A stretch of 64,000 nt of DNA. It comes from Synechococcus sp. CB0101. Lineage in GTDB: Bacteria > Cyanobacteriota > Cyanobacteriia > PCC-6307 > Cyanobiaceae. A program made the translations under genes and the position numbers. The stretch is taken from NCBI RefSeq assembly GCF_000179235.2, contig NZ_CP039373.1, positions 837,860-901,859 of the forward strand, in the 5' to 3' direction. This document shows, piece by piece, positions 51,128 through 58,235 of this stretch. Within the stretch, counting starts at the first letter, position 1. Each line of letters starts with the position of its first letter. Below the pieces are notes generated by a model, which was given only the letters and a program-made list of their open reading frames with translations, searched no databases and was not told the DNA's origin.

Positions 51128-51724
51128 TCAGCCGACGCCCAGCAGCCGCTTGAGATCCCCGGCCAACTGGCGTGCGGCCTTGCCGCGGGAACCGAGCTTG
51201 TCTTTGAGGTGCTGGCCCATCTGGGCGTAGGTCATACCGGCCTCGCGCACCCAGAAGATCGGGTCGTAGCCACCGCCGCGGCCCACCGGTGCCGTGAGGA
51301 TCTCACCGCGGCAGATGCCCTGGGCCTCCAGCACCGGCTCCCCATCGGGGGCCGCCAGCACCATGGCGCTGTTGAAGCTGGCGCTGCGGTACGGGGTGGC
51401 GCCAAGTTCCTGGAGCAGGCGGTGGATGCGCTCGTGGTCAGTGGGTGCGTAGCGGGCTGAATACAAGCCAGGGGCGCCGCCCAAGGCATCCACCTCCAGG
51501 CCCGAGTCGTCGGCCAGGGCCCACTGCCCCGTGAGCCTGGCCACCTCTGTGGCCTTCAGCCGGGCATTTTCGAGGTAAGTGCTGCCTGTTTCTTCGATCT
51601 CCAGGACCTCCGGCTGCTGGCGCACCTCGAGATCCACGGCGTCGAGCATGGCGCTGATCTCCGCCACCTTGTAGGCATTGCCGCTGGCGATCACCAGCAG
51701 CGGCCGGGTGGAGGGTGGGCGCAT
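51128..51724 (-). CDS. rdgB: XTP/dITP diphosphatase (RdgB/HAM1)
   Basis: A 198-residue house-cleaning enzyme that hydrolyses non-canonical purine triphosphates (ITP, XTP). The SGNAYKVAEISAML start, EETGSTYLENARLKA, LADDSGLEVDALGGAPGLYSARY and GYDPIFWV motifs are definitive. ATG 51724 was chosen; an upstream in-frame extension is cysteine/proline-rich and not conserved. Its position between csoS1D and the cso operon is conserved in alpha-cyanobacteria, although sbtA/sbtB are inserted here between it and csoS1. Confidence 0.95.
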   Translation of the reverse strand: MRPPSTRPLLVIASGNAYKVAEISAMLDAVDLEVRQQPEVLEIEETGSTYLENARLKATEVARLTGQWALADDSGLEVDALGGAPGLYSARYAPTDHERIHRLLQELGATPYRSASFNSAMVLAAPDGEPVLEAQGICRGEILTAPVGRGGGYDPIFWVREAGMTYAQMGQHLKDKLGSRGKAARQLAGDLKRLLGVG

Positions 51725-51958
51725 CAGGGCCTGAGCCGGGTGTGGGCGCCCATTGTGACCCGGCAGGCCACCAGCAGATTGGTGGAGGCAGGGACGGGTT
51801 GAACATTCCACCCCCCAGAAAGCTCCAGGGGTTCCTGCCTCGGTTGAACCGTAGGAAGGGTTTCAGCCCTCCACAACCGGGGCGCCAAGCCATGTGTGCG
51901 TGCGCGAACAGTGGTGAATGGGCCACCTAGCGTGGGGTTCTGCAGCAGAGCGGCGGCG
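51725..51958. promoter_or_regulatory. Divergent control region of rdgB and sbtA
   Basis: A 234-base region without a gene. It contains the 14-base string GAACATTCCACCCC at 51801-51814, identical to one just upstream of csoS1. There are pyrimidine-rich tracts on both sides but no clear -10/-35 pair. The sbtA transcript probably starts here, since sbtA uses a GTG at 51959 and no gene precedes it on the plus strand closer than csoS1D. Confidence 0.5.
51801..51814 (+). promoter_or_regulatory. Shared 14-base motif upstream of sbtA
   Basis: GAACATTCCACCCC is repeated exactly at 53443-53456, 18 bases before csoS1. Here it is 145 bases upstream of sbtA. It could be a control site common to bicarbonate uptake and carboxysome genes, or a relic of the original rdgB-csoS1 junction left when sbtA/sbtB inserted. 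Confidence 0.5.
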
Positions 51959-52945
51959 GTGGACACGAGCCTGATCCTGCAGAACCTGCTGACGCCACCG
52001 GTTCTGTTCTTCTTTCTGGGAGTGCTGGCGGTGCTGCTGGGCTCCGACCTCGAGATACCGGCGCCGCTTCCCAAGCTCTTCTCCCTCTATTTGCTGCTGG
52101 CGATTGGCTTCAAAGGAGGTCTGGAACTCCAGCACTCCGGCATCAGCGGGCCGGTGTTGCTCACGATCGCTGCCGCGGTGGCGATGTCGTTGCTGGTGCC
52201 CCTTTACAGCTTTGCGCTGTTGCGGCTGAAGCTGGATGGGTTCAATGCAGCCGCCATCGCGGCCACCTATGGCTCGATCAGTGCCGTGACCTTTATTACG
52301 GCGGAAAGTTTTCTCGACACGCTGGGCCTGCACCACGACGGCTTCATGGTGGCGGCCCTGGCCCTGATGGAGTCGCCGGCCATCATCGTGGGGCTGCTGC
52401 TGGTGAAACTGGCGGCGCCGGCAACGGATCAGCCCGGCCAGACCATGCAGTGGGGAGCGGTCCTGAAGGAAGCCCTGCTCAACGGCTCGGTGTTCTTGTT
52501 GGTGGGAAGCCTGGTGGTGGGCGTGCTCACGGCTGCCAACAACCCAGCAGGGGCGGAAAAAATGCTGCCTTTCACCGACAAACTCTTCTACGGAGCGCTG
52601 AGCTTCTTTTTGCTGGACATGGGGATCGTGGCGGCGCAGCGGCTGCGCGATCTGCGCGAAGCCGGAACCTTCCTGATCGGCTTCTCCCTGGCCATGCCTC
52701 TGTTCAATGCGCTGATTGGTGCGCTGATCGCCCGCGGCATCGGCCTGGAAACGGGTAACGCCCTGTTGTTTGTTGTGCTGTGCGCTAGCGCCTCTTACAT
52801 CGCGGTACCGGCGGCGATGCGCATGACCGTGCCGGAGGCCAACCCCAGCTTCTACATCTCAACGGCCCTAGGCCTCACCTTTCCGTTCAACATCGTGGTG
52901 GGTATACCTCTGTACATGGCCCTGGTGCATCGTTTGCTGCCATGA
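51959..52945 (+). CDS. sbtA: Na+-dependent bicarbonate transporter SbtA
   Basis: A 328-residue high-affinity bicarbonate/Na+ symporter with ten helices in two inverted halves. It begins (GTG) with TSLILQNLLTPPVLFFFLGV and contains YGSISAVTFITAESFLDTLG, MESPAIIVGLLLVK and the C-terminal NALLFVVLCASASYIAVPAAMRM, LGLTFPFNIVVGIPLYM. The central cytosolic loop between the halves (near ATDQPGQTMQWG) is short. SbtA is shut down by SbtB, encoded by the next gene with a four-base overlap. Its place beside the cso operon joins substrate uptake with fixation. Confidence 0.95.
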   Translation: MDTSLILQNLLTPPVLFFFLGVLAVLLGSDLEIPAPLPKLFSLYLLLAIGFKGGLELQHSGISGPVLLTIAAAVAMSLLVPLYSFALLRLKLDGFNAAAIAATYGSISAVTFITAESFLDTLGLHHDGFMVAALALMESPAIIVGLLLVKLAAPATDQPGQTMQWGAVLKEALLNGSVFLLVGSLVVGVLTAANNPAGAEKMLPFTDKLFYGALSFFLLDMGIVAAQRLRDLREAGTFLIGFSLAMPLFNALIGALIARGIGLETGNALLFVVLCASASYIAVPAAMRMTVPEANPSFYISTALGLTFPFNIVVGIPLYMALVHRLLP

Positions 52946-53223
52946 AACGGCTGGATCTGATCGTGAGCGAGCGGGAATTGGAACCCGTGCTCCAGGCCAT
53001 CGATCAGGCCGGCTGCAGTGGCTACACCGTGATGCGCCATGTCACCGGCCGTGGGCCACGGGGGGCGGTGTCCGACAACATGGAGTTCAGCGGGTTGGGG
53101 GCCAACGCGCATGTGATCGTGTTCTGCCCACCGGAACTGCTGGGTCCACTCAGGAGCTCCCTGCAACCGTTGCTCAATTACTACGGAGGCGTGGGGTTCG
53201 TGTCCGAGGCGGAGCCGCTCTGA
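52942..53223 (+). CDS. sbtB: PII-like regulator SbtB
   Basis: A 93-residue PII-family trimer subunit that binds adenine nucleotides (cAMP, AMP, ATP, c-di-AMP in studied examples) and controls SbtA. MKRLDLIVSERELEPVLQAI is the PII beta1-alpha1, SGYTVMRHVTGRGPRG is the start of the T-loop, and NAHVIVFCPPELLGPLRSSLQPLLNYYGG the second half. The protein ends shortly after that at GVGFVSEAEPL and lacks the cysteine-containing C-terminal loop (CGPxGC type) known from some other SbtB proteins. It overlaps sbtA by ATGA. Confidence 0.93.
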   Translation: MKRLDLIVSERELEPVLQAIDQAGCSGYTVMRHVTGRGPRGAVSDNMEFSGLGANAHVIVFCPPELLGPLRSSLQPLLNYYGGVGFVSEAEPL

Positions 53224-53273
53224 AGGGGTCAGCGACGGGCACGCCGCCATAACGGCAGACAAGGGCGGAAAAC

Positions 53274-53289
53274 CGTTGCGATCACAACG
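53274..53289. promoter_or_regulatory. Near-perfect palindrome upstream of csoS1
   Basis: CGTTGCGATCACAACG is symmetric at 14 of 16 positions about a GATC centre, the form expected for a dimeric regulator site. It is 185 bases upstream of the csoS1 ATG and 51 bases after the sbtB stop. No matching regulator family was identified. Confidence 0.4.
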
Positions 53290-53442
53290 ATTCAGAGCTC
53301 GATGGCGCCAAAGCCGAGAAGCATCTCCAAAGTTTTGTGATGCACTGATCAGGCGCCCTTATCAGTAGCAGCGAAGACGGTGATCGTGACAACAGCCCAA
53401 ATCGCTTGACGGGAGGTTCGGCTGCCGAGCATGGTTGCAGGC

Positions 53443-53456
53443 GAACATTCCACCCC
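53443..53456 (+). promoter_or_regulatory. Shared 14-base motif upstream of csoS1
   Basis: Exact copy of the GAACATTCCACCCC string found upstream of sbtA. Here it directly precedes the CTCC-rich stretch and the AGGAG ribosome site of csoS1, so it lies within the leader and could act in RNA as well as DNA. Confidence 0.5.
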
Positions 53457-53473
53457 TCCTCCAGGAGCAGGTA

Positions 53474-53788
53474 ATGGCTAACGAAACCATGGGCATCGCC
53501 CTCGGCATGATCGAGACCCGGGGTCTGGTCCCCGCGATCGAGGCCGCTGACGCCATGACCAAGGCCGCCGAAGTGCGCCTGGTCGGCCGTGAATTCGTGG
53601 GCGGCGGTTACGTGACCGTGCTCGTCCGTGGCGAAACCGGCGCTGTGAACGCTGCCGTTCGCGCCGGCGCTGATGCCTGCGAGCGCGTGGGTGATGGCCT
53701 GGTTGCCGCTCACATCATTGCTCGTCCCCACCGTGAAGTGGAGCCTGCTCTGAACAGCAGCGCCGGCTTCGTTGGTTCGAAGGACTGA
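53474..53788 (+). CDS. csoS1: Major carboxysome shell protein CsoS1 (BMC-H)
   Basis: A 104-residue single BMC-domain protein, the hexameric facet of the alpha-carboxysome shell. [40 protein letters not shown] and [21 protein letters not shown] are the CsoS1A-type sequence. ATG 53474 has an AGGAGCAGG ribosome site; an upstream GTG-like in-frame extension is leader sequence. It is first in the operon, before cbbL, the alpha-cyanobacterial order. Confidence 0.97.
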   Translation: MANETMGIALGMIETRGLVPAIEAADAMTKAAEVRLVGREFVGGGYVTVLVRGETGAVNAAVRAGADACERVGDGLVAAHIIARPHREVEPALNSSAGFVGSKD

Positions 53789-53792
53789 GGAC

Positions 53793-53818
53793 TGAGCCGC
53801 GCCCCTGAGGGCCGCTCA
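53793..53818 (+). other. Intercistronic hairpin between csoS1 and cbbL
   Basis: TGAGC (53793-53797) pairs with GCTCA (53814-53818), and an inner GCCC/GGGC pairing extends it. It is weaker than the hairpins after cbbL and cbbS. It may help set the different mRNA levels of csoS1 and cbbL. Confidence 0.4.
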
Positions 53819-53859
53819 ATCCCCTGACTTATTTCCCTCGACCCACCCGGAGATTCTCC

Positions 53860-55272
53860 ATGGCTAAGAAGTACGACGCTGGGGTTAAGGAGTACCGCGA
53901 CACGTATTGGACTCCTGATTACGTTCCCCTCGATTCCGACCTGCTGGCTTGCTTTAAGTGCACCGGCCAGGAAGGCGTTCCCCGCGAGGAAGTGGCTGCC
54001 GCTGTGGCCGCTGAATCCTCCACCGGCACCTGGTCCACTGTGTGGTCCGAGCTCCTCACCGACCTCGACTTCTACAAGGGCCGTTGCTACCGCATCGAAG
54101 ACGTTCCAGGCGACAAGGAATCCTTCTATGCGTTCATCGCCTATCCCCTCGACCTGTTCGAGGAAGGCTCCATCACCAACGTTCTGACCTCACTGGTCGG
54201 CAACGTGTTCGGCTTCAAGGCGCTGCGTCACCTGCGTCTGGAAGACATCCGCTTCCCCCTGGCGTTCATCAAGACCTGCATGGGTCCACCGAACGGCATC
54301 CAGGTCGAGCGCGACCGTATGAACAAGTACGGCCGTCCCCTGCTGGGTTGCACCATCAAGCCGAAGCTCGGCCTGAGCGGCAAGAACTACGGCCGTGTGG
54401 TGTATGAGTGCCTCCGCGGTGGTCTCGACTTCACCAAGGACGACGAGAACATCAACTCGCAGCCTTTCCAGCGTTGGCAGAACCGTTTCGAGTTCGTTGC
54501 CGAAGCTGTGAAGCTGGCCGAGCAAGAAACCGGCGAGAAGAAGGGTCACTACCTCAACTGCACGGCAGCGACCCCCGAGGAGATGTACGAGCGCGCTGAG
54601 TTCGCTAAGGAACTCGGCCAGCCGATCATCATGCACGACTACATCACCGGTGGCTTCACGGCCAACACCGGTCTTGCGAAGTGGTGCCGGAAGAACGGCA
54701 TGCTGCTGCACATTCACCGCGCCATGCACGCGGTGATCGACCGTCACCCCAAGCACGGCATCCACTTCCGTGTGCTGGCTAAGTGCCTCCGCCTCTCCGG
54801 TGGTGACCAGCTCCACACCGGTACCGTTGTGGGCAAGCTCGAGGGCGACCGTCAGTCCACCCTCGGCTACATCGACCAGCTGCGTGAATCCTTCGTTCCC
54901 GAAGATCGCAGCCGCGGTAACTTCTTCGACCAAGATTGGGGTTCCATGGGCGGCGTGTTCGCCGTGGCCTCCGGCGGTATCCACGTGTGGCACATGCCCG
55001 CGCTGGTGAGCATCTTCGGCGACGATTCCGTGCTCCAGTTCGGTGGTGGTACCCACGGTCACCCCTGGGGTTCTGCTGCTGGTGCAGCTGCCAACCGTGT
55101 GGCCCTCGAGGCCTGCGTCAAGGCACGCAACGCCGGTCGCGAAATCGAGCGCGAAGGTCGCGACATCCTTCTGGAAGCCGCGAAGCACAGCCCTGAGCTG
55201 GCCATCGCTCTCGAGACCTGGAAGGAAATCAAGTTCGAGTTCGACACCGTCGACAAGCTCGACGTCAACTGA
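53860..55272 (+). CDS. cbbL: RuBisCO large subunit (form IA)
   Basis: A 470-residue catalytic subunit of ribulose-bisphosphate carboxylase/oxygenase. The catalytic lysine loop [12 protein letters not shown] (near residue 170), the carbamylated-lysine site [13 protein letters not shown] (near 195), the [10 protein letters not shown] segment and loop 6 GKLEGDR (near 325) are present. The N-terminus [18 protein letters not shown] and overall pattern are of form IA, which associates with cso carboxysomes. It is the most highly expressed gene expected here; its codon use is strongly biased to C-ending codons. Strong hairpins separate it from cbbS and csoS2. Confidence 0.98.
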   Translation: MAKKYDAGVKEYRDTYWTPDYVPLDSDLLACFKCTGQEGVPREEVAAAVAAESSTGTWSTVWSELLTDLDFYKGRCYRIEDVPGDKESFYAFIAYPLDLFEEGSITNVLTSLVGNVFGFKALRHLRLEDIRFPLAFIKTCMGPPNGIQVERDRMNKYGRPLLGCTIKPKLGLSGKNYGRVVYECLRGGLDFTKDDENINSQPFQRWQNRFEFVAEAVKLAEQETGEKKGHYLNCTAATPEEMYERAEFAKELGQPIIMHDYITGGFTANTGLAKWCRKNGMLLHIHRAMHAVIDRHPKHGIHFRVLAKCLRLSGGDQLHTGTVVGKLEGDRQSTLGYIDQLRESFVPEDRSRGNFFDQDWGSMGGVFAVASGGIHVWHMPALVSIFGDDSVLQFGGGTHGHPWGSAAGAAANRVALEACVKARNAGREIEREGRDILLEAAKHSPELAIALETWKEIKFEFDTVDKLDVN

Positions 55273-55284
55273 GCCAATCGCTAA

Positions 55285-55322
55285 CGGGATTCGGGAAACA
55301 GCATCACGTTGTTTCCCACCCG
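55285..55322 (+). other. Intercistronic hairpin between cbbL and cbbS
   Basis: GGGAAACA (55293-55300) pairs perfectly with TGTTTCCC (55310-55317) around a nine-base loop, with an outer CGGG/CCCG pair (55285-55288 and 55319-55322). There is no T-run, so it more likely stabilises or processes the mRNA than terminates it. Confidence 0.65.
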
Positions 55323-55353
55323 AGCTTTCATTCCATCCATCTCAAGGAACCCC

Positions 55354-55695
55354 ATGCCTTTCAAGAGCACCGTGGGTGACTACCAAACAGTCGCCACCCT
55401 GGAGACCTTCGGCTTCCTCCCGCCGATGACCCAGGACGAGATCTACGACCAGATCGCGTACATCATTGCCCAGGGTTGGAGCCCGCTCGTTGAGCACGTC
55501 CACCCCAGCCGCTCCATGGCCACCTACTGGTCTTACTGGAAGCTGCCCTTCTTCGGTGAGAAGGATCTGAGCGTGATCGTGAACGAACTCGAGGCTTGCC
55601 ACCGCGCATACCCCGACCACCACGTGCGTCTCGTGGGCTACGACGCCTACACTCAGAGCCAAGGCTCTTGCTTCGTGGTGTTCGAAGGCCGCTGA
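55354..55695 (+). CDS. cbbS: RuBisCO small subunit
   Basis: A 113-residue small subunit that caps the CbbL octamer. It begins MPFKSTVGDYQTVATLETFG and has PPMTQDEIYDQIAYI, the tryptophan-rich YWSYWKLPFF segment and the C-terminal LVGYDAYTQSQGSCFVVFEGR. ATG 55354 is preceded by an AAGGA ribosome site. It lies between two strong RNA hairpins, so its message is probably separated from csoS2. Confidence 0.97.
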   Translation: MPFKSTVGDYQTVATLETFGFLPPMTQDEIYDQIAYIIAQGWSPLVEHVHPSRSMATYWSYWKLPFFGEKDLSVIVNELEACHRAYPDHHVRLVGYDAYTQSQGSCFVVFEGR

Positions 55696-55714
55696 TTCAG
55701 CGCCTTCGGAATCT

Positions 55715-55740
55715 GTGGTCCCGGATTGAACCGGGACCAC
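55715..55740 (+). terminator. Strong hairpin after cbbS (partial terminator or processing site)
   Basis: GTGGTCCCGG (55715-55724) pairs with CCGGGACCAC (55731-55740) over a six-base loop, ten perfect pairs. It is followed by GCTTTCTTC, a weak T-rich tract, so termination may be partial. It ends the RuBisCO part of the operon and could explain high RuBisCO versus low shell/scaffold expression. Confidence 0.7.
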
Positions 55741-55798
55741 GCTTTCTTCACTTCATTCCTGAAGCAGTTCACAGCATGTGAGCTGGTTCAGCTTTCCT

Positions 55799-55834
55799 GC
55801 AACCCTGCAGCGTGAGCGCGCACTGCAGGGTTGC
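55799..55834 (+). other. Twelve-pair hairpin just before csoS2
   Basis: GCAACCCTGCAG (55799-55810) pairs perfectly with CTGCAGGGTTGC (55823-55834) around a 12-base loop. It ends 34 bases before the csoS2 ATG, in the untranslated leader, and has no T-run. It may protect the 5' end of a processed csoS2 message. Confidence 0.7.
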
Positions 55835-55867
55835 GAGAACCCCAGTCATTCCATACGCCGGGCGGAC

Positions 55868-58222
55868 ATGGCCACTAAATCGAGTCGCGAAGCAGCCCTG
55901 GAGCGCCGTAAGGCCCTCACGGAAGGTGGCAAACAAGCTGCCAAGCGCCACAGCTCCGGTGGTGGCCGGGTGCGCACAGCAGCGGACGCACGTCCAACCC
56001 GCACCAATGCCGCGCCTGTTCAAGCCTCGACCCCGGCTGCATCAGCACCGGCCGCCGCTCCGGCTCCCACCCGTAGCCTGAGCGCCTCCGCTCCGGCCCG
56101 TACGGGCACCCCCAAGCGCGTCAGCAACCCCAGCCGTGATCTGGTGCTGGCCCGCCGCGAAGCCCTGTCCCGCGGTGGCAAGCGCGCCAATCAGTCGAAA
56201 GACCGCACCCGCACTGACGTCGCTCGCGAGACCAGCAAGCCCGCTGCTCCCGCCGCTGAGCACAAGTGCAAGTGCCAAGAGAGCCAACCCGACACCACCA
56301 GCAGCCGTCAGCGCGAGACGGCCGCAACCCTTTCGCTGAGCAGCCGTGGCAGCTCGGCCTCACCCAGCAGCAATCGCCCGGCCACCCGCAAAGCCACCGC
56401 GCAGCACAACCCCAGCCGAGCTCTCGTTCTCGCCCGTCGCGAAGCGCTGTCCAAGCGTGGCAAATCCGCCAGCGGCACCAGCAAGACCGGCCCTGCCGCA
56501 GTGGCCCGTCAAATCAACCCTGATCTGAGCGCCCGCGAACTCTCCCAGAAGGTGCGCGAGCTGAAGAGCAAAACCGGCGCCGCTGGCACTGCTCGCAATG
56601 CGGGAACCCGCCCCTCCGGCCCGAACCGCCACGGCGCCAAGCAGGCCGCCGAAGCCTCCCTCAAGGTGGGTGTGAGTGAGACCCTCGCCGGCCAGACCGT
56701 TACCGGTACGCAGGCCAACCGCTCGGTGAAAACCACCGGCAACGAGGCGGCCACCTGCCGCACGATCACCGGTACGGAATATCTGGGCGCTGAGGTCTTC
56801 CAGACCTTCTGCGGCACCCAACCGGCAGCTCCGATCCAGCCCGCCAAGGTGCGTGTCACCGCGACCACCCACGGCAACCGGGTCACCGGCAATGAGGTGG
56901 GTCGCAGCGAGAAAGTGACCGGCGATGAGCCCGGCACCTGCAAGAGCATCACCGGCACTGAATACGTCTCAGCCAACCAATCCGCCGCTTACTGCGGTGG
57001 CGCCACCCCGGCGGTGCGCAAGGTGGGACGCAGCCAGACCCTCGGCGGTCAAGCCGTGAGCGGTGTGATGGTGGGCCGGAGCGAGAAGGTCACGGGCGAT
57101 GAGCCCGGTTCCGGCCGTCAGCTCACCGGTGATCAATATCTGGGCGCCGAAGCACCCGCTGCAGGCCGCGCTCCGGCCAAGGTGAACAGCTTCAACACCC
57201 TGCGCGGCACGGGCGTGACCGGCACCGCCGTTGGCCGGAGCCAGCACGTCACCGGCGATGAGCCCGGTAGCTGCCGCAATGTGACCGGCGACGAGTACAT
57301 CGGCTCCGAGCAGTTCGAAGGTTTCTGCGGCGATCGTCCCGCTCCCGAAGCCGCCAAGGTGGGCTTCAGCATCACCAACCGCAACCAGGTGGTGAGCGGC
57401 ACCCGCACCGGCCGTTCCTCCAAAGTGACCGGCGACGAACCCGGCACCTGCAAGGTGGTGACCGGCACCCCCTACGCAGGCCTCGAGCAGGCCGGCGACT
57501 TCTGCAACGCCAATGCCGTGCGCGCCACCCGCGAGCGCACCGCTGTTCGCAACGCCAGCCGCATGACCGGCATTCAGCCCGGCATCGGCGGTGTGATGAC
57601 TGGCGCTGAGCGTGGCGCCTGTGAAGACGTGACCGGCACCCCTTACGTGGGCGCCGACCAACTCAACCAGGCCTGTGGCACCGCCCCCAGCCGCGATGCC
57701 GACTTCCCTCAGGCCCTGAACCAGGCCGCATGGCAGCAGTTCAGCGTGCAATCCCCTGCCCGCGCCGCCCAGGTGGAGCGTGAGCGCACCGGCGCCGTGA
57801 CCGGCAGCACCTACGAGCAAGGCGGGAGAATCACCGGCCCTTTTGACATGGCCGGCGGCAAAGTCACCGGCACCGAGCAGTTCCGCTTCGACCGCCGCGC
57901 CGCTCAGCGCCTTGCCGCCGCCACCGACGTGGCTCCGGTGAGCATGGACGAAGACCTGCGCCCCGCCTCCCGGGTCACCGGCGAGGGTTCCGGAACCAAG
58001 GTGACCGGTGACGACTGGGATCGTGGTGAGCGCGTGACCGGCACCGAGGGCAGCTCTGCCCGCCGCCGCAATCCCACCCGTGTGGGTCCGATGAGCGCCA
58101 TGCCTGGCCAACAGAACAAGCGCAACCAGGACGTTCCCCCTCCCAACAGCAAAGTCACCGGCTCCAGCGGCAGCACCGACCAGGGTTCCCTGATCACGGT
58201 GTCTGGCGGCGCCCGGGGCTGA
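55868..58222 (+). CDS. csoS2: Carboxysome scaffold protein CsoS2
   Basis: A 784-residue, intrinsically disordered scaffold joining RuBisCO to the shell. The N-domain (about residues 1-245) has four basic repeats: REAALERRKALTEGGK, NPSRDLVLARREALSRGGK, NPSRALVLARREALSKRGK and NPDLSARELSQKVRELKSK; these bind RuBisCO. The M-domain (about 265-600) has five clear repeats of the VTGDEPGTCKxITGTEY type plus a divergent sixth; it shapes shell curvature. The C-domain (about 605-784) ends in the shell-anchoring stretch with repeated VTG. The third M-repeat lacks the usual cysteines. No obvious frameshift slippery site was noticed. ATG 55868 fits the family N-terminus. Confidence 0.96.
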   Translation: MATKSSREAALERRKALTEGGKQAAKRHSSGGGRVRTAADARPTRTNAAPVQASTPAASAPAAAPAPTRSLSASAPARTGTPKRVSNPSRDLVLARREALSRGGKRANQSKDRTRTDVARETSKPAAPAAEHKCKCQESQPDTTSSRQRETAATLSLSSRGSSASPSSNRPATRKATAQHNPSRALVLARREALSKRGKSASGTSKTGPAAVARQINPDLSARELSQKVRELKSKTGAAGTARNAGTRPSGPNRHGAKQAAEASLKVGVSETLAGQTVTGTQANRSVKTTGNEAATCRTITGTEYLGAEVFQTFCGTQPAAPIQPAKVRVTATTHGNRVTGNEVGRSEKVTGDEPGTCKSITGTEYVSANQSAAYCGGATPAVRKVGRSQTLGGQAVSGVMVGRSEKVTGDEPGSGRQLTGDQYLGAEAPAAGRAPAKVNSFNTLRGTGVTGTAVGRSQHVTGDEPGSCRNVTGDEYIGSEQFEGFCGDRPAPEAAKVGFSITNRNQVVSGTRTGRSSKVTGDEPGTCKVVTGTPYAGLEQAGDFCNANAVRATRERTAVRNASRMTGIQPGIGGVMTGAERGACEDVTGTPYVGADQLNQACGTAPSRDADFPQALNQAAWQQFSVQSPARAAQVERERTGAVTGSTYEQGGRITGPFDMAGGKVTGTEQFRFDRRAAQRLAAATDVAPVSMDEDLRPASRVTGEGSGTKVTGDDWDRGERVTGTEGSSARRRNPTRVGPMSAMPGQQNKRNQDVPPPNSKVTGSSGSTDQGSLITVSGGARG

Positions 58223-58235
58223 GGAGAGACACGCG

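Larger units (their letters stand above)
53224..53473 (+). promoter_or_regulatory. Control region of the cso (carboxysome) operon
   Basis: A 250-base region before csoS1. It holds the GCCATAACGGCAGA element at 53246-53259, a 16-base near-palindrome CGTTG-CGATCA-CAACG at 53274-53289, the GAACATTCCACCCC motif at 53443-53456, and the strong AGGAGCAGG ribosome site just before the ATG. No terminator follows sbtB, so read-through from sbtAB is possible. A clear -10/-35 pair was not identified. Confidence 0.55.

Noticed and set aside
53224-53473. Possible tRNA or small RNA gene in the csoS1 leader
   Set aside because: No cloverleaf, CCA end or T-loop motif was found; the region is better read as promoter and leader.
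55868-58222. Programmed frameshift in csoS2 producing short and long forms
   Set aside because: The frame is open throughout and I saw no convincing slippery heptamer followed by a stem; only the long form is supported.
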